In this document: positions 52,691 through 64,000 of the stretch, one piece after another
How positions within the stretch are numbered: the stretch's first letter is position 1
Layout: each line of letters opens with the position of its first letter
Assembly (NCBI RefSeq): GCF_047663525.1
Contig: NC_092587.1
Location: 146,684,001 to 146,748,000 of the forward strand
Direction of reading: 5' to 3'
Source: Anas platyrhynchos
Lineage: Eukaryota > Chordata > Aves > Anseriformes > Anatidae
DNA length: 64,000 bases
Translations under genes and position numbers: made by a program
The notes under the pieces: generated by a model
The model's database searches: none
The model's input: the letters and a program-made list of their open reading frames with translations, nothing else
Told to the model about the DNA's origin: nothing

Positions 52691-54936
52691 GGGGAAGATC
52701 TGAAACCTGCCTTTTTTATTTTATTTTCATCCCGTTCCTTGTGAAATAAGGCTTGATGCCCCCTAAAAAAAGAAAAAATCTTCTAAAATCGAGAGGGCAA
52801 ATAAAATGTGAGGCAAATAAACCCCTCCCAGGGTTGGCTCCCCAGGAGACAGCTTTGCGTTGTCTTAAGCCTTCTGGTTTGCCTCACAGCTGCTGTTTTT
52901 TTTAATTTTAATTTTTAATTTTTAACACCTGTACAAAGTCATATTTTGAGCTTTCACGTGTGGGAGCCGATCTAAGGTTCAAGTAGTGGACGTGTGTGAG
53001 GCAGAGTGAGGCGGTGAGGGAGACCCATCGAGTCTCCCTTCAGAAATAAATGCAGTATTGCAAACAGGAGAGCCAAAGGTGGGAAAAAACCACCACGGAT
53101 ATCCACCTCTCTTCACTCATCCCCTCGGGCAGGTCTCACCAAGCTTGGAGTCATTTCAGTGGTACCAGGCTGGGAGCAGGCAGCGTTGCAGCTCGGTCTT
53201 TTGTAGCTGTGGTGAGCTTTTGTCAGCTCTTGTGCTGAGAAGGTGAAGAAAAATGATTTAAAAAAAAAAAAGATAATTCTGGTCTTCCTCTCGGAACCTG
53301 AATATTTTTTGGGCATAACCAAATTGTTGACGTGGCCTCAGGGGCTTCTCAGCCAGATTGCCGGAAACTCCTTTCTTCTGCCTTCCAGCTCAGCGTGTCG
53401 GAGCAGGAATGGTTCCCAAGCTACCAGGAGAGGTGAGAGGCTGGCAGGAAGGGGCACAAATGCCTGGGCGTATGGAGCCTTCTGTGCGAGCCTTACGAAC
53501 TCTGGGTGTGCTCCCAGGTTGGCTGTTCCCTGTTGTTTTCTCATTAATTTCTCCAGCCCCCTAGCTGTGGCCAAAGATGAGAGGAATGGCAGCCCGGACT
53601 CAACAAGTGGGTATCTGGCAGGACCGCTGAGCCTGGGCTTCTTTTTCCTGCCTCCTTTAACAAGGTGTGAGTCAGCCCTCGTGGATCTCTGCCTCGCTCG
53701 CTGTGGGAACTGGGGAGGTGCCATAGCTTCTCCGTGCAGTGTCTGTAACGCTGCCTTGCTGCCGGTCAGGCTTTAGAAGAGGCTGGTTGCTCGCTTTGAA
53801 GGTTGCCTTCAGTTTTTGCACTGAGTGAAGAGCATCTCTGGAAACTGTGACAGGGATTTTTTTCAGGGGCAGATTATCTCAGAGGGCAGATTCACCACTG
53901 AAGAGTTAATGGTGAGTATAAATGGCTGATAAACCAGTGGGTGTGGTTGTGATCATCAAAACAGAAGAGATATGTGAACAGTGCAGGTATCAGAGGGAGC
54001 TCTGGAATGGTGCTGGGAAATGTGACCTTGTGAATGTGATTTTCCTACGTGTTCCTTGTGGAGCTTTGCATGGCTCTACTTGAGACTGGTGTCGAGTTAT
54101 ATGTGGCCAGGTTGGGTGATTTTCTGTAGGGTTTTTGGAGTGTGGTACAAAGACAGCACTGGTTTGCTTAGCCAAGGGTCAGCCTTGCACAAGCACTTCC
54201 AGTTCCTAGATCTGAAGTAGTCACAGATGTAGTAGAACTGTAGTTTGACAAAGCTGTGTCAGAGCTCCTTGCTTCTTAGTCTGTATGGCTTTGCCTTTGG
54301 AGCCTCTGTTATGGCATGTTTGAGAACTTGATGAACGACTGTGGTAGATGGAGGGCTGTGCTGCAGTAGGTGGGTTTTTTTTTAATGTTTTCCTATATTA
54401 TGTCCATTTATGGAGGATGTGATGGCTTCTGCCTTCCTACCATAAAGATAAGGGACAGAGGTGGGAAATGTTCTTGGCCTGGGAATGTTCAGGTGTCTGA
54501 AAGTTACCATCTGCTTCCTCTCCCTCAGTAAATCTGAGCAGTTAAATTGCATATCCAGAAAGGATAGCTCAGATGCTAATGAGGACCCCTGTTCCTCAAA
54601 GGGAACCAATGGCTCCTTTTTGCCCCTGCAGTACTTGATGTTTCAGTGTTCCAGAGCAAAATGAATGCTTAATCTGGAGTTTGCAGTAATCTTTTGTAAG
54701 TTGAAATCTGTGTTGGTAAGGCAGAAATAGTTTCAATAAATAATCAGAAGATTGTTCTGCAAGTATTGTCTTTTAATACTTCTTTAAAATAAAGATTTCT
54801 CATGTACGGCTTAAAAAATGAGACCTGTTTGTGAAAAAATGTTCCTGAGATCTCAGCTAGGGCCTGAATATGGAACTCCATATTGCTTTTTTTTTTTTTT
54901 TTTTTCCCCTTCTGGAAACTGTTAATGTTTGCTTAG

Positions 54937-55071
54937 AATAATTGGAGTGTGGAGCAGTTTAAAGCTTCGAAGCTCGGTTGCATACGACAAATGTCTACGT
55001 CGATGGAACAGACTGTGGAACAGCTGCCCGCGTTGCAAGTTCACAACTTACTGCGCGGCTTCCTCCGGGAG
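54937..55071 (+). other. Exon-shaped CpG-rich segment in ARHGEF7 intron 2, unassigned
   Basis: A 135-base segment with an acceptor-like left edge (T-rich tract at about 54883-54911, then 'gcttag' ending at 54936) and a donor-like right edge (CGGGAG followed by GTACAG at 55072). It is exactly 45 codons and open in the phase that would follow ARHGEF7 exon 2. The frame has two ATGs (54991 and 55003), the first giving MSTSMEQTVEQLPALQVHNL followed by LRGFLRE. About eleven CpGs fall in about 100 bases, against nearly none in the flanks. I do not recognise the peptide. It may be a cassette or alternative first exon, a conserved non-coding element, a foreign insertion or chance. The minus strand also carries a GTAAGT donor word at 55051-55046. 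Confidence 0.35.
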
Positions 55072-58000
55072 GTACAGTAGCTATATGCTGCTCTTCCCAG
55101 TCCTCTTTTAAGGGTCGTTTTCCCACACAGTTTTATCTTTGGGTGAAAAAAACACTTAGCTATGTTGCCTTTAAAGGAAGAAAGGCCTGCTTGGCTAAAT
55201 GGGTTCAGGGAAAAGGCTTGCAGCATGATGGTTGTGCGTGGTGGACTCTGCTCTGGAGGAATATCAGTGGATCCATGTAATTGGTGTGGGACGCGCTGCA
55301 GACACACAGCATCTTCCACAGAAGTCTGGCAGGAGACAGAAATGACAAGGTGACGGTCACAGAGCATTTGTTCCTGTTGGAGCCCTAATATGTAATGATT
55401 GTCTTGTACCTGTGTCATTACTCGGGGTTTGTTCCTTTTTCAAACGAGCCTCAGCTTCCTGGATAGATGTACTTTCCTCTTTCTTTGATCAGAGCTGCTT
55501 AACAGCTTGTGAGGCCAAAAACAGGCCGTTAGAGAAATCTTTGTCTAGTTCAGCAGCAGAGAGGTTTGTTTGGGGAACAGTTAAACATAGGTTAATAGAA
55601 GAACAAAGCTGCGTGTTGCTGTCCCTTGTTTAAAGGAGCGAACAGCTGATGTATCCTGTGAACACCACCAAGTCCTACTTCCTCAAATTTCCCGAGTCCT
55701 ATCTTGCAACATTTTTCTGCTGGCTTTCATGGAAGGAAAATGATTATTGCCTGCTCAACTGCAAGTGTGGCGTGAGCTCCAAAATACTTTGTATTTCTGT
55801 TACACTGATGGGAAAGATGGCAACTGGCTCATGGAGAAAGATAGGTGAGCCAAGGAGTTGAGAGTCTTCTCCACACCTGTGCCTATGTCATTCAGGTTGG
55901 TCACCTTATTACAGAGGCAGCAAGGCCGAAATCGGGATTTTATTTCTCTAGTAAATTTATTAAAGGAGAAACAAAGCAAGCCTGGTCTCTTGTAAATCTT
56001 GAAGGATTTACCCTTAAGGTTCAGAACACCACATGCAAATGTGGGAAATGAAGTCTCAAGGGTTCTGAATTCTATCAAGATATACAAATGTGCCTGAAAC
56101 GCAGCTGTGGCCCTGGGGAGAAGTTTGTGAGGGCTGCCAATATTCTGCTAGACCAGGTGATCATTTGGGAGCAGGTTTGCCTGTCTTTCTCTTCCCTCCC
56201 CACCCAGCCATGGCAGATCATCTGTTAGGCGATGTTACTTTTCTCCCTGAGCCTTGTGCATTTCTGTAGCTTGTTACGGCTGCAGTCCTGCTGCCTGTGT
56301 GGCTTTGGGAAGGTACTGTGCACCTTGGCGTTTGGAGATCCATTTGTACAAGGTGCAAATTGAACTAAGATCTAGGTTGAGCTAAGCTGCTAACATGAAT
56401 GAGCTTAGCTGACGTCTGCCAGTGAATCAGGAGCGGCGAGGGTTCTCGTGCAGAAGAGCTTCAGGCCAGTATTACAATGATATTATAGAAATTCAATCAC
56501 ACACCTACCCTTCTGGCACTTGTTCAGACTCTCGTCTTGCCTTGTCAGAGAAATATTTTCTTTAGCTTTGCTCCTTGGTTTCCTTCCAGTAGAAAGAAGG
56601 TCTTTCTAGCACGGGAGGTGTGCTACCAGATGTCTTAGCTGAGCGCCTTTCTGCTTCTTTGTTGTAAATATTTTCCAGCATTTTGATGTTTTAAAGTTAC
56701 TGCTATTTACTTCCAGTTAAACACTGGAAAGCTTTTATTTGGAGACTGAGATCTTGGCTAGATTTTTGGTAAGAAAGGGATTATACAAAGAATTTACACA
56801 TCTTTTGTTCAAGATGTGTCCACTGCCTTCCCCCCTTCCCGATTTCTGTCCTTTTCCTCATGTACTGGTACAGTTCTGCACGTGACTGTTTCATGCAGTT
56901 CTTTCTTGATTTTCTTGGTCTGTTTTGCTCATCATAAATAAGTCAAGTACAGCCTGACTTGTGTTACTGGAGTCTTGGTAGTACATCTTGGATCCTTTTG
57001 AAGACAGGAGGGTGCTGTTACGTGGCTGTTTAGACACATTTTTAGAGTGGCTCCTGTGTGTGATTTGAAGGATTCTTGTGCATAAAGAGGACGCCTGGAG
57101 CGGTGATTCACAAGTTCACCAATTCTTTGTGTTCCCATTGAGGAGAAGGCTTTGAATATTACTTTGTTAAAGGTGTCCTACAATAACATGGTGGGAAAGT
57201 TTATTTCTTTTTATTAAGAATACTTTTTTTTTTTTTTAAGGTCAAACCACATCTGTGTGCTGTTCGCATGGCGCTGTGCGTGGTGAGGTGACAGAGGCAG
57301 AGCCACACGTTGTGGGGCAGGGAGGATTGGTAGTGCCAGAAGCTGGCACAGCTTTAGTGTGTAAGACACAGCCTCACACGAGTGTGCCCGACAGCATTTC
57401 AGGTTCTCACCCTGCTCCCTTTAACCTTCTTTCTCTTCCTGGGGAGTTTTTTTTTTTTTTTTGGGGTTCTGCCTGAGCTGTTGCAGCACTCAGTGTTGTG
57501 TTGTACTATGGCTGGCAAACCACTGATTTCAGTGGCTTTCATTAAATAGGAGGAACGATTTTCTTTGAAGTACGTGTTCAGAAGCACCTGATACTGGTTT
57601 AAACACTGAAATTTTGAAATGGGGGGTGAAAAAAAACCCCAAACTCTCACAAAAATTACAAAAGTGAATTTCAGGGGTGTGCCTCCCTACAGAGTACTGT
57701 CACAAAAATGGTTGGGGAATGTGCTAGCATTTTTTTTTTTGACTACTTAGGGTCTGTATTGAATGTTCCTTGAGAAAAAAATCTGTTCAGAAGTTTTGAG
57801 TTAGACCTTAAATGTTTGTATACCTTCAAATTATTGTGCACTGCGTGCTGACATAACCCCTGGAGCACAAATGTGAGCCTGCTGCAGACGTCGATCCATC
57901 CGCCCTCACTGCGTGGGCCACACGTGGGGGGTGTGTGGCAGGGCAGACCCGCTCCAGGACGCTTCAGTGCACACAGGGAGAGCTGCAGAGATGTGCTGCT

Positions 58001-58915
58001 CCTCTCTGCTCCGCCTCTCGCCTGGGATATGTCTGCTGAGGGTACCCTGTGCCACTGCCCGGTTGAATTGCCCTGTGCTTTGGGAGAGGCCTCAGTGCAA
58101 CCGCTTTGTTTGTGGGGCTGGTTTTAGTCCTGAGGTCTGAATAAAGCCTCGTCCTGCAATTAAAAGGGAAAAAAAGTGTGTTGTGCTGTTAATGCAGAGC
58201 GCACAGCAGATCTCAGCGCTGCAGTCGTACGCTCAAATATAGCCCACGGCTTTCACTAAAGGGTGGCCGTGCTTTTTTGGTAGAAGAGGAGCTGATCATG
58301 TGAGGGGAAATGTGGGAGCTAGGAAATCCAGGGAAACCAGAGAGCTGGAGGGGAGGAGGCTTTGGGCAGAGCTTCAGAGACCCTGTGGAGAAAGAAAAGA
58401 GAACGCAAAGGGTTGCTTGCTGGCTCGTGCTCTTCTCCTGCCTTGTCAGAGGGGTTCGGGCTGTCTGCTTTCCTTCACCCTCCCCTGCTCTCCAGCTCTC
58501 TGCTGGGAAGCTCGGCGGGGAAGGGCCGGTCTGCTCACTTCCTGATCTTCTTCTCTGCCTGGCCCTGAGCACCTGCTGCGAGGTGAGTGCTGGGCTGTGA
58601 AGCGTGCTCCGGGGGGCAGCTCTGTGCACGTGTCAGAGCCTCGCTGCCTCTTATTCTTTCCCTGCCCCTTTCCAGGGAATGGCTGTGGTCGTGCTGGTTG
58701 CTGTCGTGGCTTTTACAGGTGACTCGTGAAGTTGTGCTCCAGAGGCCTTGCCACCTTCCTCACGTATTTCTCAGGACTTGTAAGAAATGTAACTGACGGG
58801 TGTCCTGTAAGCAGAAATGGAGGTAAAGCTGAGGTTGTACAACCACAGTTGGGTGTGCTGAATGCAATTATCTCGTTATTAGGTGTCAGCTGAATTTCCC
58901 AGGCCTGTGTGTGAC

Positions 58916-59185
58916 ACACAGAATGTCCTGAGTTGGAAGGGACCCACAAGGACCACCATGACCCCTGCCCTGGGCAGCCTGTCCCAGTGCCCGACCACCC
59001 TCTGGGTGCAGACCCTTCCCCTAACCCCCAGCCTGACCCTCCCCTGTCCCAGCTCCATGCCGTTCCCTCGGGTCCTGTCGCTGTCCCCAGAGAGCAGAGC
59101 TCAGCGCCTGCCCCTCTGCTCCCCTCGTGAGGGAGCTGCAGGCTGCCATAAGGCCTCCCCTCAGCTTCCCCTAGGCTGAAGAACA
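58916..59185 (-). mobile_element. CR1 LINE fragment, about 270 bp
   Basis: In complement: 'cctgagttggaagggaccca caagga', 'gggcagcctgtcccagtgcc', a middle with 'cagctccatgccgttccctc gggtcctgtcgctg', and 'cctcccctcagcttccccta ggctgaa'. This is the CR1 3' region in antisense to ARHGEF7. The two open frames across it are CR1 shadows. Confidence 0.88.
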
Positions 59186-60636
59186 GCTCTGGCAGGACAG
59201 GGGCTTTGGAGACGACCTGAGATGCGAACTATCCAGAAGAGAGTCCACAGAAACAGGCTGTGGCTTTAGCTTTTGTGTACCGATTTCAGCAGAATCTTCT
59301 TTTGATTTTTATTTCTGACTTAGGAGGTGCTCTAGGTTGATGCTGTGTGGATATGATGCAATATCTAATTTAGATGGTCTGTGATTTGCTGCGATTCCTT
59401 AAACGCTTTCAGCTTAGCAACTACTCCTGACTTCTGCTTGCATGCAGATCTCTTGGTATGTGTGGGAAAGGTGCTGTGCAGTCTGCTCTGGAGACGAGCT
59501 TTTGCAAGCCTGATTTTTGCATTATTGTCTTGCTGAGAGGAGAAAAGCACCTCGCTGACTTCCTCTAATTTAAAGGAAAAGACCTATTTAGAATATGGTG
59601 ATTTTTGCATTTCCTTGGGGGGAATTAATCTGATCTTACCGAGTTCAGCTGAACACCAGGATAACTCCCTAACTCCTGCGTGTCCCAGCTTGAACTCTCC
59701 GTTTCACTGCAGCTACCTGGATGGAGATGTTTCATCAGATGTCAGTGCTACTGAGAGCTGGAACAGTGAGCCTGCCCAGTGTGGGAAATGGGCCTTTTTT
59801 TATGTTGCCAGCTTTTTCCAGGTCTTTGCATCTTCCGGGAAATACTGAAGCATTCTCGGTGGTAGAGAAAACTGGTGGTGGTAACCTCAGACTGCTGTTA
59901 CTGAAAATGAGGTGTCTTCAGCCGTGCTGCCTCAGTCCTCTCGGGTGGAACAAGTGGTGTCCCGACAGCAGGTCCAGAGGGAAAGCCAGGTTTGTGGGAG
60001 GGCGATGGGGTGTTTCAGCAGGTGGCAGTCTCTTCTCTGAATCCGCACAGGGCCAGTGCTGCAGCCTGCTCTGGGAGAGGGGAGAAGAAAGAACGGCGTC
60101 TTTCTGTCAGTGCCGTCTTGTGGGCCAAGCATTAATACAGACTGAGTGCTGGTGGATTAAAAAAGAAAGGGGAAAATCCTTTTTTGGGGTGCTCTAGATA
60201 GTTTCCTAAGGTCTTTTCACCCCACTGACAGACTTTGCATCTGGAAAATGGGGCCAGGTGTTCACAGAGTGAGCTGTGTTTCCTGACGGGCTGGGCTAAA
60301 GATGAAGACTTGTATCCAGCAGGTGAAACATCTGGCTGAGCCTTCTTTCCCCATAAGCTGTAGCTGAAGTCGAGGGGGGAACCACCACCCGAGAAAAATC
60401 CCTTAATTTTTTGGCTTCCTTTGTGCGTAGCATCCAGAAACAATTGACCAGAGTTGCTTTTGGGTCCCAGTTAGGAAACAAATGGGTTTGTTCCCTGCTC
60501 CAGCACAGGAATCCAGCCCATTCCCTCCCACCCCCTAAAAGAGGAAACAACCACACTGCCCACAGAGCACAGTCCTGCTTCCCCCAAGCCCATGCTGCTG
60601 GGGTAGAGAGCGTGGTTCAATTGGAGGGGGAAAAAA

Positions 60637-60637
<1 letters not shown>

Positions 60638-60672
<35 letters not shown>
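60638..60672. repeat. Poly-A run, 35 bases
   Basis: Thirty-five consecutive A, preceded by a shorter A run (60631-60636) and one C. Nothing upstream reads as a processed transcript, so no retrocopy is called. Confidence 0.92.
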
Positions 60673-60677
<5 letters not shown>

Positions 60678-63600
60678 GGAATTAGGGCCGTGTCGTTAAG
60701 GCTGTGTGTTTCGGCAGTTGTCTGGATGGGGTCTGAAATCCTGCTGTAATATTCAAACAAAAGCAATTGGTTTTGGTAATCCTGTAAGGGAGGCAGGGCC
60801 AGGTGGGAGGCTTCCACCAGCTCAGTGTTTGGCCTTCCCTGTAACTCTGGCTGCAAGCAGCTACTGCCCGAGCGTTATTCTTACTGCATTTTGTTGTGTT
60901 TAGCCTGTTTTGTGTGTATTTCTAATGAGTTATGAGCAGGAGCACCCCTTGCTGTATTTCTACACGAGCTGCCATGGTCGCTGTTAAGGGCTTGCTGCTT
61001 CCCTGCCGGTCTCTGGTGACTGAGGCTGTTTTCTCCCATCAGGACTATTTAGCCATGAGGCTATTTTCTCCTCGCTGGGTGCCAGCACCAGCATTTGTAG
61101 GGGCAGTGGGTGAGCAGCAGGGAGGCCACCTCCACCTACAGGTAGTGCAACCTCTTGTTGAGGTTGATTTGAGGGGGAATTGATCAGCCCCCTACCCCCC
61201 GACACTCTTGCTTGTTTGCTCAAGCGATGAATAAGAACGAGGTTTAGGGAAAAAGACAGCCCCTAATGCTGAAAGCCTATTGGCACGCAGTGCCTAGGAG
61301 CAGTTTTATTTAAACCAGCAGCCACAAATGCTCCTACCTCTGTTAAACTAACTGGGTCTCCATGCAAAATGCATTGAAACATATTTTTCTTGCAGGTTCT
61401 GTGTGCTTAGTAGCTGCACGGAGTGGAAATACTCACTGAAGCGATGACCATGTGCAGCGTAAAAGCAGAAATCGCAGTGCAGTTTGTTTGCTGTCACTTC
61501 TTCAGGTTCCTTGTGTATGTTAAAGCGTTTTGAGTGTGCAGGGATGGGGTAATACCCCCCCCCCTTTTTCCTCAGGCTAGTTCCCGTGTCACACGGACGT
61601 CTCGCAGAAGGTAGCTTGGGTGTACAAACACAGCCGAAGCCTTCGTGGGACTTGGCAGCGGACCCGAGCGAGCAATCCTTCATTGTTACGATACAAAGTT
61701 GTTGTAATTAGCTGGCTTTGATATTGTAAACTGCTGATAGTTAAATTGACCACATCTGGGTGTTATTTATGGCCTGAGTTAATTACTTGGCTTAGAGGGC
61801 TCTGCAGTTTGGAAGAGGCCTGTCAGCTTGCTGACTTCTTTCCTGCCTGTGCTTGCATGCGAAGATGGCTTATCTTTTAATTTTTGGTAATGCTGCTTGC
61901 TGGGAGAAGTACCCTGCTTTCAGATGTCAGTATGTCACTCTCAATTAAGTGAGTGATTGTAATTTTATTTATAGCTGCTGTCAGCAAGCGAAGAAGAAAA
62001 TGTAGGTGTTCCCTTAGAGCAGTCCAAAACCCTCAGATCTAGGGAAAGCACCATCTGAGGCAGGAATGAGAAAGAGCACTGTAACTTACAGTGACACAGA
62101 CTGGTTTTTAAAAACATTTCGGGACCATAAAGTAACTTGTGCCAGACTGCCCTCAAATTATTGTAGCTGTGAATGCTACTAAGGCTTTGAAAAGACTGAA
62201 GAGAGCTTTTTGGTTTCGGCGTAACAATCTTATTGGCCCCACTGTGTGTGTGTGCTAACGTGCCACTGCTTGGTTTTCTGGAGGAACCTGTCCTGGTTTC
62301 AGCTGGAGAGTTGTCGGGTGCTCTTCCCTGTGTTGGCTGCAGGAGGTGGCCTCAGCCTGGTGCTGGATACAGCTGGAATCGTAGTTTGCAGGCAAAATCA
62401 TAGCGTGGATGTTCTGCAACACTCCCCCGTAGTGCTGGATCCTCACAGTCATCAAGTATTTTAGGAGGGCATCCTGGATGGCAGGGATGGGCTGGGAAAT
62501 GAATTTGCCAGTCAGGGCATTTTAAGGCTTCCTGATGCATCCTTTGACCTGCCTTGTCCTCGGTTCTGAATGGGGACAGAGACCTCGAGGGAAATGTTCA
62601 GTTGCACAGTGAATATGCAGATCGCTTCTAGGTGGAAAAAAACAAGTCTTACTCTATTCCTGAACCCAGGCAGAGCCTGCCTTTTACAGGCAACAAAAGA
62701 AACCCCTCCAGAGGGTGACCTGTGGTGCGTGGGATGTTCGTCCCTCTGGGGACAGAGAGGGAGACAGCAGACATCTGAAAATCAGTTTCCTAAAATGAGA
62801 CGTAGCACAGTCATGGCTTTGTCATTCTTCCATTCCCTGTCTCCTCAGTTCTGCATCCAGCTGGTGTGTCCTGGTGATGGAGTTGGACTGTCACCTTCTC
62901 ATAGGGGCTCCCTCTTTTGGTGTTAGCATCTGAACATTTAGGGACTTTGGGTAATGCTCTGCTCTGTCCTCTGCAGGTGGAGTCCTCTGGGAATCTCTGA
63001 CAAGCTTAGTCTTTCCTTGGCATGCAGATAGGTTGGTTTAAAGAGAAGAAGAAAAATGAAAGGTCTTAAGCTGATTAAAATTGAGTGTTTTTTTCCATCT
63101 TTTTCTTAGGGGACAGTTTCTGGTACGTTTTTGAGAGAAACTTTGACAGCTAGGACAGATCCAAAGCAAGGGGAGCTGAAGTGTTTCAGAGTTTGCATTC
63201 CCCCAAGGTGAATTCTGACGAGCATCATTTTCTTGTTCTCATTTCTAGTAAGGGCAGAATGGGGAAGGTCTGCACAGAGCACTGCTAATCAGGTAAAGCA
63301 CGAGGCAAGTGCACTTCATGAAATAGCTCGCAAACGTTTGAGCTTCAAGAAAGCTGAAGAGAAAGTAAAAAATTATTACTGTAAAGCATTGATGGGGCTG
63401 CCAGCCTTGATGCCACACGTGTACTAATGACAAGATTTCACACCCCTGTGTAGTGCACATCACCTGAAGATGAAGCTTCTGTGCAGGGGTTGTAAGTTGG
63501 CCTTCAGAGGAGCTGTGGTATCATCGTCAGTCATTAATGCAGTGCTTCAGCAGGACAAAATTGACCCAAATCAGCCATAAACGTTTGTTAAAGTAAGCAA

Positions 63601-64000
63601 AATATGTACTGTAGTAAAGTAACCAAAATACTCTGGTTGTGGACGGCCTGCTGATAGGCTGTAAAGCCTGCCTGGCATCTCTGGGTGTCTTTTGGAGGGA
63701 CTGGAGCCGTTGGAGTGGTGTTGTACTGCTGTGCTCTGCACCTGAAATGGGGCCTTGGTGGTTTTGCTTCACCACTGAGAGTCCTGAAGCAGGATTGATG
63801 TTCACCTAATTGCCATCTGTGATGGCTTTGAAGTTCGGGTTTGTTCTTGGTAGTGGTTAATGCAGGTCTCCTTACAGGGGTGTTCTCGCAGTTTTTCTGG
63901 ATAAAACTACCCAAGAGAAATAATGGCACCTTCACGGCAGTGCCTGCCTTCAGGAAACTGGCGATGCTTGAGGTGAGGTACGCTGAGGTTAGTTTGAAAT

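Larger units (their letters stand above)
52601..64000 (+). other. ARHGEF7: ARHGEF7 intron 2 (partial)
   Basis: At least 11.4 kb of intron, starting at the GTGAGT donor. It holds one CR1 copy (58916-59185), a 35-base A run (60638-60672), T runs near 54888-54905, 57229-57238, 57447-57462 and 57732-57740, and the exon-shaped CpG-rich segment at 54937-55071. No ARHGEF7 exon 3 was recognised and no nested gene is convincing. Confidence 0.85.

Noticed and set aside
55041-55418. 125-codon minus-strand frame overlapping the exon-shaped segment
   Set aside because: No recognisable domain. It runs across ordinary intron sequence beyond the CpG cluster, so it is probably a chance frame. The GTAAGT word inside it is noted in the feature entry.
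60411-60856. Poly-A run read as the tail of a processed pseudogene
   Set aside because: The upstream sequence does not resemble a known mRNA and there are no obvious flanking target-site duplications.
63110-63207. 98-base open segment with 'ttcttag' acceptor-like and 'AAGgtgaat' donor-like edges in ARHGEF7 intron 2
   Set aside because: Its length is not a multiple of three while the flanking intron is phase 0. The peptide does not match ARHGEF7 exon 3 (TFDANDLY-like) or anything I recognise, and the CpG content is ordinary. A chance match is more likely.

Overview
This window is vertebrate nuclear DNA, almost certainly from a bird. Three things support that: many truncated copies of the CR1 LINE family with the avian 3' end (the 'gttggaaggg ... 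ctagtcc' block, or its complement, ending in repeats like 'attctgtg'), AT-rich non-coding DNA broken by sharp CpG islands, and two recognisable genes whose order matches human 13q34. I cannot fix the species. It carries no bacterial-style operons, and nearly all long open frames are GC-rich shadows or CR1 remnants.

Layout. (1) 1-4756 is part of the first intron of ANKRD10, which is on the minus strand. (2) 4757-4957 is ANKRD10 coding exon 1, inside a CpG island (about 4530-5200) that holds its promoter. (3) About 5300-40300 is a 36 kb gene-poor interval holding about ten CR1 fragments, several microsatellites and some blocks that look like non-coding regulatory DNA. (4) 40500-41260 is a second CpG island with the promoter, 5' UTR and coding exon 1 (40916-41080) of ARHGEF7 (beta-PIX) on the plus strand. 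(5) 41081-52513 is ARHGEF7 intron 1. (6) 52514-52600 is ARHGEF7 exon 2, which sits in a third CpG island (about 52130-52690). (7) 52601-64000 is the start of ARHGEF7 intron 2. The rest of both genes lies outside the window.

The two genes are divergent (head to head) and their coding starts are about 36 kb apart. ANKRD10 encodes an ankyrin-repeat protein of poorly known function. ARHGEF7 encodes a Rac/Cdc42 exchange factor whose N-terminal calponin-homology domain is encoded by the two exons seen here. All exon-intron boundaries called are canonical GT-AG and phase 0.

I found no convincing new biological system. The observation most worth checking is an isolated CpG-rich, exon-shaped segment at 54937-55071 in ARHGEF7 intron 2. 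It is exactly 45 codons, open, phase compatible with exon 2, has an acceptor-like and a donor-like edge, and has its own ATG. I cannot assign it to any protein. Second is the CpG island around exon 2, which could be an internal promoter.
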